Source of the DNA: Segatella oris
Lineage (GTDB): Bacteria; Bacteroidota; Bacteroidia; Bacteroidales; Bacteroidaceae
Assembly (NCBI RefSeq): GCF_900637655.1
Contig: NZ_LR134384.1
Coordinates: 3,016,501 to 3,080,500 of the forward strand
Direction: 5' to 3'
DNA length: 64,000 nucleotides
The position numbers were made by a program, and so were the translations under genes. Shown piece by piece: positions 43,587-51,323 of this stretch. Position 1 is the first letter of the stretch. Each line of letters begins with the position of its first letter. A model generated the notes under the pieces. The model saw only the letters and a list, made by a program, of their open reading frames with translations. It searched no databases and was not told the origin of the DNA.

Positions 43587-43713
43587 GATAAAGCATTGAA
43601 GGAATGGCACCCTGGCATTTGAGTCCTAACCGCCGCCCTCGGTGTAACGATATTAGCGCATTGGGAATGATGACCTGGCAATTGAGTCCTAACTATCGCC
43701 CAATGCGTTTTTT
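43587..43713 (+). ncRNA. Candidate phage small RNA with a duplicated 42-nt segment
   Basis: About 127 bases between a promoter (43551-43581) and a terminator (43656-43713), lying between convergent genes. Two imperfect copies (43601-43642 and 43664-43705, 63 bases apart) share CCTGGCAWTTGAGTCCTAAC flanked by GGAATG and CGCCC. The second copy forms the loop of a CGCATTGGG/CCCAATGCG stem; the first can close with CACC/GGTG. I know no described family with these motifs. A small in-frame peptide (MAPWHLSPNRRPR...) is possible but less likely, because it would run into the terminator and beyond. Confidence 0.6.
43656..43713 (+). terminator. Terminator of the candidate small RNA
   Basis: Stem CGCATTGGG (43657-43665) / CCCAATGCG (43699-43707), followed by six T's to 43713. 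The minus-strand reading lacks a T-run, so only plus-strand transcripts would end here. Confidence 0.75.
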
Positions 43714-45082
43714 ACATATCATTTATAGAATACAGGAAATGTGTTATACGGATAAATCCATTGTCTTTCCTATCAGCTTTCCTTGCCACATTCAATCTTA
43801 CCTTTTTCCCTCTGATTTCTCCTTCGAAATAATAGAAACGGTCAACGCCGTCTGTTCTTGGATGCGTCAGCGGTGAGGATTCTATAAATGTAGCCTTGCG
43901 CAACACTTTATCTAAAGAAGCCAAATCGTCCTTTTCCAGCACCTTTGACCTGCCGAACGTATCGGAGAAGAGGTGTTTGTTGCCGTAAGTAGAGAAACCT
44001 ACCTTAATCGTTCCATCTTCTATCGGCTTTTCATGCTTCACCTTAAGCAGCGGTTCCATTTCGTGCAAGTAATGTATGCGCTCAATGGCTCGCTCCGATT
44101 TTGTCTTATCCCCATAGCATTGTCTTACCAACCGGCACGCAGCACACAACTCATTATCGGGCACAAAGGCGAGAGTCGCTTTCCCCTTGGCAAGGTCGCA
44201 GTCGTTACAACGGCGTATGCTGTAGGGGTTGTAGTCGGGCATGGCCTTGCCCTGCTTGCCAGGATTGAAGCGGAACATGCCGCGCGTGTCGTTAGCCAAG
44301 GCCTCGGCCCCACGCCTGTAGGCTTCCTCGTGCGGTGTCTCGGGATATTTCGTCTTGCGCACCTGCACCACCGTACAACGGCAGTTCCACCCGTTGGGCG
44401 GATAGTAACTGTCCCAAAACGCATCGCTGAAAGGCAGCGTCGTGCCGTTCAAGGCAGCGTGCTCGGGGCGCACATGATCATCGCCCACCGTGCGGTATTG
44501 CAAGTTGTAACGGTCACCGTCCTCGGCAAACGTCTCCCACTTCGCCGCCATCCCAGCCGAAGCATGTGCAAAGTTATATTCTGCACGCAGGTAGTGCTCG
44601 TTATAGGTTTTGTCCACCTTTTGAACGTCATTAAAAAAGCGTTCAAACGACTTGCGATTGCCGTTCTCATCGACCAAGGAAGGGAACGCCTCGTTCAGTT
44701 CATGAAAGGTCTTGAGTCCCGAGAAAACATAGGTGGAATGCTCTAAGCTATCGCGCATGGTGGCCGACATCTTCGTTTGCTCAAAAGCACTATTCAACAC
44801 ATCGGCATGTGTTTCGATAAAGGCCTGCGCCTCCTTGGAGGTGATGATATTGATATCAAGCGATGCTCCCTTCTGCTTAAAAAGGCCTTTCATCATCGAC
44901 TTGAACGCAGCGCGAAGCTGTTCCTGTTGCTTCGGGTCTATCTTTTTTGCTGATAAAGCACAGCAATGCTCACCGGCGAGCAACGCTTCATAACGACTGT
45001 GCAGCCCCACATAGGCAGCGGGGCTTAGTCGAAAAAAGACGACCCCTCCCCAGCCCTCCCCCAAGGGGAGGGAGAATTCCAC
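43712..45082 (-). CDS. Head morphogenesis protein (Mu gpF-like) with C-terminal nuclease-like domain
   Basis: 456 residues. The gpF domain (minor head protein) is seen in DHVRPEHAALNGTTLPFSDAFWDSYYPPNGWNCRCTVVQVRK. After a Cys-containing middle, the C-terminal 110 residues (YGNKHLFSDTFGRSKVLEKDDLASLDKVLRKATF... RFYYFEGEIRGKKVRLNVARK) resemble the phage Barnase-EndoU-ColicinE5/RelE-like (BECR) nuclease domains that are fused to phage head proteins. The first 15 residues (MEFSLPLGEGWGGVV) are translated GC-rich repeat and overlap the portal stop by 58 bases, so the original start was probably different. Confidence 0.88.
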   Translation of the reverse strand: MEFSLPLGEGWGGVVFFRLSPAAYVGLHSRYEALLAGEHCCALSAKKIDPKQQEQLRAAFKSMMKGLFKQKGASLDINIITSKEAQAFIETHADVLNSAFEQTKMSATMRDSLEHSTYVFSGLKTFHELNEAFPSLVDENGNRKSFERFFNDVQKVDKTYNEHYLRAEYNFAHASAGMAAKWETFAEDGDRYNLQYRTVGDDHVRPEHAALNGTTLPFSDAFWDSYYPPNGWNCRCTVVQVRKTKYPETPHEEAYRRGAEALANDTRGMFRFNPGKQGKAMPDYNPYSIRRCNDCDLAKGKATLAFVPDNELCAACRLVRQCYGDKTKSERAIERIHYLHEMEPLLKVKHEKPIEDGTIKVGFSTYGNKHLFSDTFGRSKVLEKDDLASLDKVLRKATFIESSPLTHPRTDGVDRFYYFEGEIRGKKVRLNVARKADRKDNGFIRITHFLYSINDM

Positions 45083-46371
45083 GACATTTTCTTTTTACCG
45101 CCCGTTTCTTCTCCCTCTCCTTGGGGGAGGGTCAGGGTGGGGTTCCTTCTTTCCCCCACGGGCATGGCATACTTCTCGGCGAAATATGCCGGGTCAACGT
45201 CATAGCGGTCGGCAATCATCGACTCATAGGCCACCTGCTGCTCTGGCGTGTAGTCAATGGCGTCGTTCCAATCGAAGCGGCACCCCGCGAGTGGGAACTT
45301 ATGTGCCACCATGCGCGGCAGCAGCTGGTTGTTGATGACGTCACGCAGCATGTCGGCATCACCCTCGACGAGGTTCTGAAGCACCTGCAGGTGCGTCTGG
45401 CTCTGCGACAGCGAAGAACCGTCCTCTATGGTCATTGTCTGCCCGATGATGAGTTTTGAGATTTCGGAGTTGGCCCTACTGACACGCTCGTTATACACAT
45501 GATAGGCATCGGCCTTCGTGGACTCGACGAACTCGAGTTCAGTATCAAGCGGCATCACGGCCGTCTGTGACGCACCTGCATCAATGAGCATCCTGTGGAG
45601 TCTGTCAATCTCCTTCTTGTCGCGCGAAGAGGTCTTTGCGATGCGCATGGGCATGCCGAAAATCTCCCCGAACGTATCCCAAAACGCGAGCATGTTCTTC
45701 TTCGGTATAGTGTGCAGCGTGGCTTTCAGGAGCAGTCCGAGGTCGTAAGGCTTGCCCGCCTCGATGAGCGAAGGGGCCACAGCCGGTGAATGGTAGTCTA
45801 TGCCTGCACGCCAGTCCTGTCCGAGCTGCATGATGACGCGACTGTATTCAGGAATGACGTGCTTGCGGGGAATGAGCCTCACGCAGTCGTAGGTCATGGC
45901 AGCCGTTCCTGTGCCGATGATATCGCCCAGCTCAATGAGCGAATGCCCCCAATAGCGAGAATCAAGTACATACTGACAAAAATCCTTGAACCACGCGTGG
46001 TCGAAGTAGTCGAGCAGTTCAGGTTTGTCCTCTCCTTTGTCATCTACAATCTTGAACGACTTTGCCATGACGAAGCCCTCGCGTTGCCGGATACACCCTG
46101 ACAAATGCCCGTCGGCATCGGTGTCACGGTAGATGTCGTAGAGCGGACTGCGGTTGGGGTTGTCGATGTTGATCGCTGCCTGCCACGCACGCCGCCAGTC
46201 GGCGATGTCCTTTCGCGTGAGGGCGTCGGTGGTCTGTTGAAGCTGCATGATGACGTGCTTCACGCGCGCCTTTTCATCGTCCTTGGCAAGGTTGAAGGTG
46301 CCGTAAGGGGTGCGAAGTATGTGGTCATTGTCACGGCCACGAAGCGAGGAAAAAATATCTCTGATATTCAT
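45025..46371 (-). CDS. Portal protein (DUF935, Mu gp29-like)
   Basis: 448 residues. Portal proteins form the dodecameric vertex through which DNA enters. Visible DUF935 traits are TDALTRKDIADWRRAWQAAINIDNPNRSPLYDIYRDTDADGHLSGCIRQRE, the LIELGDIIGTG stretch and the C-terminal QMVAHKFPLAGCRFDWND region. The last 40 residues (NPTLTLPQGEGEETGGKKKMSWNSPSPWGRAGEG...) are a translated REP-like repeat and not part of the family. The order before gpF is standard for Mu-like phages. Confidence 0.9.
   Translation of the reverse strand: MNIRDIFSSLRGRDNDHILRTPYGTFNLAKDDEKARVKHVIMQLQQTTDALTRKDIADWRRAWQAAINIDNPNRSPLYDIYRDTDADGHLSGCIRQREGFVMAKSFKIVDDKGEDKPELLDYFDHAWFKDFCQYVLDSRYWGHSLIELGDIIGTGTAAMTYDCVRLIPRKHVIPEYSRVIMQLGQDWRAGIDYHSPAVAPSLIEAGKPYDLGLLLKATLHTIPKKNMLAFWDTFGEIFGMPMRIAKTSSRDKKEIDRLHRMLIDAGASQTAVMPLDTELEFVESTKADAYHVYNERVSRANSEISKLIIGQTMTIEDGSSLSQSQTHLQVLQNLVEGDADMLRDVINNQLLPRMVAHKFPLAGCRFDWNDAIDYTPEQQVAYESMIADRYDVDPAYFAEKYAMPVGERRNPTLTLPQGEGEETGGKKKMSWNSPSPWGRAGEGSSFFD
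45043..45144. repeat. Pair of GC-rich REP-like palindromes inside phage head genes
   Basis: CCCCTCCCCAGCCCTCCCCC (45043) with AAGGGGAGGG, and CTCCCTCTCCTTGGGGGAGGG (45111) with GGTGGGG form strong hairpins, in inverted relation. The same kind is found at 19594-19690 in the host part. The pair changes both neighbouring proteins: it is translated as the portal C-terminus and the gpF N-terminus. Confidence 0.75.
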
Positions 46372-46392
46372 AGAAATTACTTTAATGGGTTA

Positions 46393-46815
46393 TTACCAGT
46401 TATGTCTGAGGGGCTTTTGTGAATGCCACACTACGCCCGTCCCGGAAGGTTCGCCCGTTGCGGCATCCGTGGCCACGGGAAGCGCGGGAATAATCTTTCC
46501 CGCCTGTACACCCTCAAGCCATTTAATCGCCCGCTCGTAGCGTTCCTTTCGGATTTCACTGCCCATCTTTTGGGGCATGGCGGCCGTCATGTGGTAGAGT
46601 GCGATGTCGCAGGCATACATGACGATGAGCCGGTTGCGGTTATCACCTTCAGCTTTGAACGTGGCCTCGGTGTCGTATACAGGGCGTAGGTACCCTGCAA
46701 TCTCCTCCATGGCCTCTCGCTCGGCGTTAGCCCGTATGTCGGCTGAGGTCTGCGAAACAACTTTTAAAGCGGCTTCGCCGATTACTACCCGATAGTCTTC
46801 ATCTGTTACAAACAT
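46393..46815 (-). CDS. DUF1320 (Mu gp36-like) head protein
   Basis: 140 residues. FVTDEDYRVVIGEAALKVVSQTSADIRANAEREAMEEIAGYLRPVYDTEATF and the RYERAIKWLEGVQAGKI segment match DUF1320/gp36 of Mu-like phages, a small head-to-tail connector-type protein. It lies between terminase genes and the portal in the inverted head block. Confidence 0.85.
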   Translation of the reverse strand: MFVTDEDYRVVIGEAALKVVSQTSADIRANAEREAMEEIAGYLRPVYDTEATFKAEGDNRNRLIVMYACDIALYHMTAAMPQKMGSEIRKERYERAIKWLEGVQAGKIIPALPVATDAATGEPSGTGVVWHSQKPLRHNW

Positions 46816-46818
46816 AAG

Positions 46819-47049
46819 CTACAATGTTATATATAATGCTTTACGTTCGATGTCGGCGGCGGTCATTCCCTTGCGGAATACTCCGCCTGCGACGAACTTT
46901 TTGATATCTTGTTTGGAAATGACTTCAAGTCTTCCCTTGATTACGATGACCATGTACTTGCGGTGCGTAATGTGACGCAGATAGTCCGCTTTCCTGACTG
47001 CACGCTTGAACTTCCAAGCAAAAATGATGTCTTTAATCAATTTTTTCAT
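46819..47049 (-). CDS. Small basic phage protein, function unknown
   Basis: 76 residues from ATG 47049 (MKKLIKDIIFAWKFKRAVRKADYLRHITHRKYMVIVIKGRLEVISKQDIKKFVAGGVFRKG). Strongly basic with one hydrophobic strand. The start was chosen because it is one base after the terminase stop; upstream in-frame codons lie in the terminase gene. The conserved place between TerL and gp36 suggests a real gene. Confidence 0.7.
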   Translation of the reverse strand: MKKLIKDIIFAWKFKRAVRKADYLRHITHRKYMVIVIKGRLEVISKQDIKKFVAGGVFRKGMTAADIERKALYITL

Positions 47050-47050
47050 T

Positions 47051-48613
47051 TTACCAACTGTTTTTTGAGGTTTGTCTTTTACTGAATTGTGGCTGAAAAC
47101 TTTCCTGCCGCGTGGTGCGCTGCAACTGCCAGATTGCACCCTCGTCTGCGTCGGGGGCATCATCGTTGCCGCTCATGCCCTTTTCGAATGCCAGCGTCTG
47201 CGCAATGCCCGCCTGCATGTCCGGGTCTTCTTTCTGCGAAAGGTCATAGAAAACAAAACCACGCTCCCATAGCGGGCTGATAGCTTCCACGCGCTGGAAT
47301 TTGTCCGGCTTCTTGCGCTTGTCGCCCGTGATGGGTAGCTGATAGCCGCGTTGGGTGCCCTCTATTGTGAAATCATCAAGGATGATGTCCTGCATGAAGC
47401 TGGCCTCCATCATGAAGCGGATAGAGATATTCTTTTCAAGACTCCACTCGTAAAGGTCGTAGCACCAGCGTACGAGTTCTGCCACAGATGCCTTCCTGAC
47501 AAAGGCCCGCAGATGCCACAGTTGCCACTTATATTTACCCCACAGCTTCGCCGCCTTGGTATCATTTGTCTTCTTGCTTTTCCACGACGGGTCTATATAG
47601 AGTACGAGTTCGTCAAAGTCGCGCCATGCCGGGTGCTTGGCATATTTAATCCATTCCTGCTTGAAGACCGTACCTTCAGTGATGGGGTTGTGCATCATTT
47701 CCTTTTCCCATGCGCGGTAGCCCACGAACTCAGCATAAGTACGGGCCTCCTCTTTTGTCCACTTTTCGCGCCATGTAGGGTTGCCTTCACTGTCGACGGC
47801 CTTCACCTCAGACACATGTACGCCTTTGGTCTTGCAGATGTCAGCCAGTACCGAGGTCTTTGAGATAAGGTTTCCCACCATGATAAAGCGTCCACGGCCT
47901 ACGTCAAGTGCACCGAAAAGGGCTTCCTTCACCCAGTCCGTCATCTCGCGCACGCGGCGTGGGTTACGGCAAAGTTCATCATCATCGAGGTCGTCGATGA
48001 CGATATAGTCCGGGCGTGACTCACGCTTTCTCAAACCACGCGGTGACTGCCCACGTCCACACGCCAGGAAATGCACTCCGTCCTTAGTGGTGAACTCCCC
48101 TTCTGTCCAGTCGCCCATTGACATCTGTTTTCCATAATCGGCGATGATACGCTTGTTGTATTGGAGCTCCGCCTGAATGTCACCAAGGAGTCGGTTTGCA
48201 CTGTCCTCGGACTTGCCGACAACGACCATGAAGTCAATCAGGCGTTTAGGCTGGAACATCAGCCACAACGGTGTAAAAATGTCCATATGCGTGGACTTAG
48301 CGTGTCCACGCGGCCACTTAAACACCGCTTTTAAATTAGGCGTGTTCTTCACTTTCAGTGCAGCAGCATTGTGAAAGGGTGCATTGTGTACGATGCGCAC
48401 GACTTCACCAGTGACTTTGTCACGCTGTTGCAGGAAATGCGGGAAATAATACTCGCAAAAGGCGGCATAGTCCTTTTGCAGTCTGCGGATACGCCGCTCT
48501 TTCTCGACGGCCGTCTCGCGGACGAGGCTCTTCGTGTCTGTGATGCTCTGTATCTGCCGGCAGTGTTCCTGCCACTCCAGCTGCATCTGTTTGAGTTCTG
48601 CAATCGTAGCCAT
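47051..48613 (-). CDS. Terminase large subunit (Mu gp28-like)
   Basis: 520 residues; packages DNA into the prohead. The ATPase part shows a deviant Walker A in FKWPRGHAKSTHMDIF and Walker B YIVIDDLDDDELCRN. The nuclease part has a pattern of acidic residues (ELVLYIDPSWKSKKTNDTKAAKLWGKYK and a C-terminal DAPDADEGAIWQL). Typical length for gp28-type terminases. It begins the inverted head block together with the small subunit, 12 bases upstream. Confidence 0.93.
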   Translation of the reverse strand: MATIAELKQMQLEWQEHCRQIQSITDTKSLVRETAVEKERRIRRLQKDYAAFCEYYFPHFLQQRDKVTGEVVRIVHNAPFHNAAALKVKNTPNLKAVFKWPRGHAKSTHMDIFTPLWLMFQPKRLIDFMVVVGKSEDSANRLLGDIQAELQYNKRIIADYGKQMSMGDWTEGEFTTKDGVHFLACGRGQSPRGLRKRESRPDYIVIDDLDDDELCRNPRRVREMTDWVKEALFGALDVGRGRFIMVGNLISKTSVLADICKTKGVHVSEVKAVDSEGNPTWREKWTKEEARTYAEFVGYRAWEKEMMHNPITEGTVFKQEWIKYAKHPAWRDFDELVLYIDPSWKSKKTNDTKAAKLWGKYKWQLWHLRAFVRKASVAELVRWCYDLYEWSLEKNISIRFMMEASFMQDIILDDFTIEGTQRGYQLPITGDKRKKPDKFQRVEAISPLWERGFVFYDLSQKEDPDMQAGIAQTLAFEKGMSGNDDAPDADEGAIWQLQRTTRQESFQPQFSKRQTSKNSW

Positions 48614-48625
48614 ACTTGTTGTGTA

Positions 48626-49096
48626 TTATAATGTAGACGGGTTCTGCATACGCTCCATGAGGAACTTATTCTGATACTTGTTAATCGCCTTGATGAGTTC
48701 GGGGGTAATCTCCGGGTCGTAGGAGGCTTGGTCCTGTATCCACCGGTTAAATGCCATAAACACTTCTATAGCGTCGATGACATTTGCCTTCTTATCAAGT
48801 TTCTCAATTGTTGATGAGAGCTTGGACAGCTTGTCAGCTAATGAACCGACAAGTGTAGGATCATTCGATTTATTCACATTCTCTATCATTCCGTCAATGG
48901 TGAGCAAGAGTTTGTTCACTAATTCAGGACGCGAGATATTCTTTGCGGCACGCGCTTCCTTCCACCCCTCGCTATTCACCCACCTTGAGATGGTTATACG
49001 CGAGACTTCTACCTTTTCGGCAATCTCATTCTGCTCCATTCCCGAGAGATAGAGTGACCGGGCGAGCGATTTTTTCTTTTCAGTTTCTTTTGTCAT
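48626..49096 (-). CDS. Terminase small subunit-like (DUF1804/gp27-type)
   Basis: 156 residues with an N-terminal helix-turn-helix (LARSLYLSGMEQNEIAEKVEVSRITISRWVNSEGWKEAR), then a helical coiled region (LADKLSKLSSTIEKLDKKANVIDAIEVFMAFNRWIQDQ). Small terminases bind phage DNA and recruit the large subunit. It is the first gene of the minus-strand head operon. A -7-like box CAATTTTG lies at 49127-49134 before the start. Confidence 0.8.
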   Translation of the reverse strand: MTKETEKKKSLARSLYLSGMEQNEIAEKVEVSRITISRWVNSEGWKEARAAKNISRPELVNKLLLTIDGMIENVNKSNDPTLVGSLADKLSKLSSTIEKLDKKANVIDAIEVFMAFNRWIQDQASYDPEITPELIKAINKYQNKFLMERMQNPSTL

Positions 49097-49126
49097 TTCG
49101 CTATAATAATGTTTGAATTATGCCTG

Positions 49127-49134
49127 CAAAATTG
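49127..49134 (-). promoter_or_regulatory. Predicted -7 box of the inverted head operon
   Basis: CAATTTTG on the minus strand fits TAnnTTTG at 7 of 8 positions, with TTTT 19 bases upstream. It faces away from the promoter at 49205-49236. Confidence 0.45.
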
Positions 49135-49164
49135 GTCTAAAATATTGACACTTAAAAGAAAGTG

Positions 49165-49198
49165 TGCAATGCTTGCATACTATACTGCAATGCTTGCA
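49165..49198. promoter_or_regulatory. Twin 13-bp operators spaced by 21 bp
   Basis: TGCAATGCTTGCA occurs at 49165-49177 and 49186-49198. Each is an imperfect dyad (TGCAA/TTGCA). The start-to-start distance is 21 bp, two helical turns. The pair lies between divergent promoters for the head genes and the protease-capsid-tail operon. Confidence 0.7.
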
Positions 49199-49204
49199 CT
49201 GTTA

Positions 49205-49236
49205 TTTGCTCTGCTGTGGATTAACTTGTAATATTG
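49205..49236 (+). promoter_or_regulatory. Predicted promoter of the protease-capsid-tail operon
   Basis: -33 TTTG (49205-49208), 20-bp spacer, -7 TAATATTG (49229-49236; one mismatch). The twin operators lie directly upstream, where an activator would sit. Confidence 0.55.
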
Positions 49237-49258
49237 CAGCATCAAATTTTACAAAACA

Positions 49259-50203
49259 ATGGGAAAAAGAGTAAGAATTTCTAATGAAAGCCTGAACTGC
49301 TACGGCTTTCGCGTACTGACAGCAGGCATTGATGTGGAACAGTACAAGCGAAACCCCGTACTTTTATATATGCATGAGCGCGGCAATGTGGTGGGCTACG
49401 TGAAAGACCCGAAGGTGGAGAATGATGAGATAACGGGAGAACTGATGTTCGACTGCGCTTCGGAACAGAGTGAGCGCTGTCAGAAGCAGTTCGAGTTCGG
49501 CAGCCTTCGAATGGTCAGTGCAGGGCTTGAGATTATTGAGACCAGCGAAGACCCTACAATGCTTGTACCCGGACAGACTCGTCCGACGATTACGAAGAGT
49601 CGCCTCATCGAGGTGAGCGTGGCCGATGTGGGGGCCAATGACGATGCAATCGTACTGGAAAAAGACGGGAAGCGGATAACTTTAAGTAAGGACGGAACCT
49701 GCGGGCTCCCCCTTATCAATCAAAATAACAATCAAAATCAAGAAGACATGGAACAGAAAGTCATTGCCCTGCAGTTGGGGCTGCCGGAAACGGCAACGGA
49801 GAAAGAGATTAACGAGAAGCTGGCACAGCTGACGGCCGTGCAGCAGGAAAACGACACCTTAAAGGCGGAGGCACAGAAGCTCACAGAAGCGCGTATTGCG
49901 CAGTTGGTTGACAATGCTATCGCTGAAAAGCGTCTTGACGCGCAGCATAAGGAACAGTTTGTGGAGCTGGGCAAGAAGATCGGTACCGAGGAGTTGGAAA
50001 ACACCTTGCAGGCTATGAAGCCACAGGTGAAGCTGTCTTCAATGCTTGGGCATCATGGAAGTGCCCCTGTATCAGATAGTGAAAAGACCTACACGAAACT
50101 CAGTGAAGTACCGGCTGACGAACTTGTGAAGCTGCGTGCCGAGAACGTGGAGGAGTACAAGAAGCTCTACGAGGCAGAGTACGGCATGAAATGCGAACTT
50201 TGA
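49259..50203 (+). CDS. Prohead protease with scaffold-like C-terminal part
   Basis: 314 residues. The N-terminal half is a prohead serine protease: LLYMHERGNVVGYVKDPKVENDEITGELMFD holds the His, and LRMVSAGLEIIE the Ser-containing strand. The C-terminal half (from an internal Met at 49748, MEQKVIALQLGLPETATEKE) is a helical coiled-coil scaffold. Mu encodes the scaffold separately by an internal start (genes I and Z), and the same arrangement is plausible here. It is the first gene of the plus-strand late operon. Confidence 0.88.
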   Translation: MGKRVRISNESLNCYGFRVLTAGIDVEQYKRNPVLLYMHERGNVVGYVKDPKVENDEITGELMFDCASEQSERCQKQFEFGSLRMVSAGLEIIETSEDPTMLVPGQTRPTITKSRLIEVSVADVGANDDAIVLEKDGKRITLSKDGTCGLPLINQNNNQNQEDMEQKVIALQLGLPETATEKEINEKLAQLTAVQQENDTLKAEAQKLTEARIAQLVDNAIAEKRLDAQHKEQFVELGKKIGTEELENTLQAMKPQVKLSSMLGHHGSAPVSDSEKTYTKLSEVPADELVKLRAENVEEYKKLYEAEYGMKCEL

Positions 50204-50242
50204 AAGGCAAAGAAATAAAAGTAAGAAAGTAAAAGTAAAAAA

Positions 50243-51310
50243 ATGAGTAACATGAAGAGATTAGTTATGAAATTAATGATTGCATTGCTGGTCAATGTGG
50301 TTGTAGGAGGTTTGATAGCCTTAGCTGTAGGCGTTGCGCCCTGGATAGGTGCGGTGGCATTGAATGTGATTGCCATTGCCGTAGGTGCATGTCTGCCCAA
50401 GGATGCCCTGCGTGCAGGTGTCTTTACAGAAGTGTGGACGGGCGAGTTGGTAAAATCGCTGCGTGGTGGGTTGGAAGGCTCGTGGCTGGACGGCGTTCCC
50501 GACCAGAGCAGCATCGTGAACAACGACGTCATTCACTTGGTAGACGTAGGTGTGGACCCTGATGTGCTTATCAACAACACGACCTATCCGATTCCAACGC
50601 AGGCCTTGTCCGACAAGGATATCGCCGTGAAGTTGGATAAGTTTCAGACCAAGGTGACCCCTATCACCGACGATGAACTCTATGCGGCTTCCTACGACAA
50701 GATGGCTCGCGTGAAGGAATCACATGGTAATGCCATTAACGACTCTAAGTTTACAAAAGCCGCTCATGCCCTCTGTGCACAGCAGGATACCGCTAAGACC
50801 CCAGTGCTGAAGACCACGGGTGAACGTGATGCCACGACAGGGCGTCTGCGTCTGACAATGGCCGACGTGGTAGCATTGAAATCTGCAATGGATAAATTGG
50901 GGGTTCCTGCTGAGAACCGCCGACTGGTACTCTGTCCGGATCATGCAAACGACCTGCTGCTCGCCAGTCAGACCTTCCGCGAGCAGTACAATATCGACCG
51001 CGCTACGGGTAAGGTGGGCAAACTCTATGGCTTCGATGTCTATGAGTATGCCAATACGCCGCTCTACACACAGGCAGGAAAGAAGAAGAACCTGGGCGTG
51101 GCTGCCGGGGACGGCGAGTTCAACTGCTCGTTCGCATTCTACACACCGCGCGTCTTCAAGGCGACAGGCTCGACGAAGATGTACTACAGCGAGGCAGCAA
51201 CCGACCCTGAGTACCAGCGCAACAAGATCAACTTCCGACACTACTTCCTCTGCATGCCCAAGAAGGAAGATGCCGGCGTAGTGATGATGAGCGGATATAA
51301 GGCTTCTTAA
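50243..51310 (+). CDS. Major capsid protein with hydrophobic N-terminal segments
   Basis: 355 residues. From about residue 60 the sequence has the Bacteroidota Mu-like capsid pattern (AGVFTEVWTGELVKSLRGGLEGSWLDGVPDQSSIVNNDVIHLVDVGVDPDVLINNTTYPI; later VLCPDHANDLLLASQTFREQYNIDRATGKVGKLYGFDVYEY). The first 55 residues contain two probable membrane segments (LMIALLVNVVVGGLIALAVG, WIGAVALNVIAIAVGAC). This N-terminal hairpin may be removed by the protease encoded just upstream. I think such an N-terminus is common in related phages. Confidence 0.85.
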   Translation: MSNMKRLVMKLMIALLVNVVVGGLIALAVGVAPWIGAVALNVIAIAVGACLPKDALRAGVFTEVWTGELVKSLRGGLEGSWLDGVPDQSSIVNNDVIHLVDVGVDPDVLINNTTYPIPTQALSDKDIAVKLDKFQTKVTPITDDELYAASYDKMARVKESHGNAINDSKFTKAAHALCAQQDTAKTPVLKTTGERDATTGRLRLTMADVVALKSAMDKLGVPAENRRLVLCPDHANDLLLASQTFREQYNIDRATGKVGKLYGFDVYEYANTPLYTQAGKKKNLGVAAGDGEFNCSFAFYTPRVFKATGSTKMYYSEAATDPEYQRNKINFRHYFLCMPKKEDAGVVMMSGYKAS

Positions 51311-51323
51311 TCGTAAGAATTGA

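Noticed and set aside
43601..43705. The duplicated segment as a mini CRISPR array or an RNA anti-CRISPR
   Set aside because: The repeated unit has no similarity to the host CRISPR repeat.
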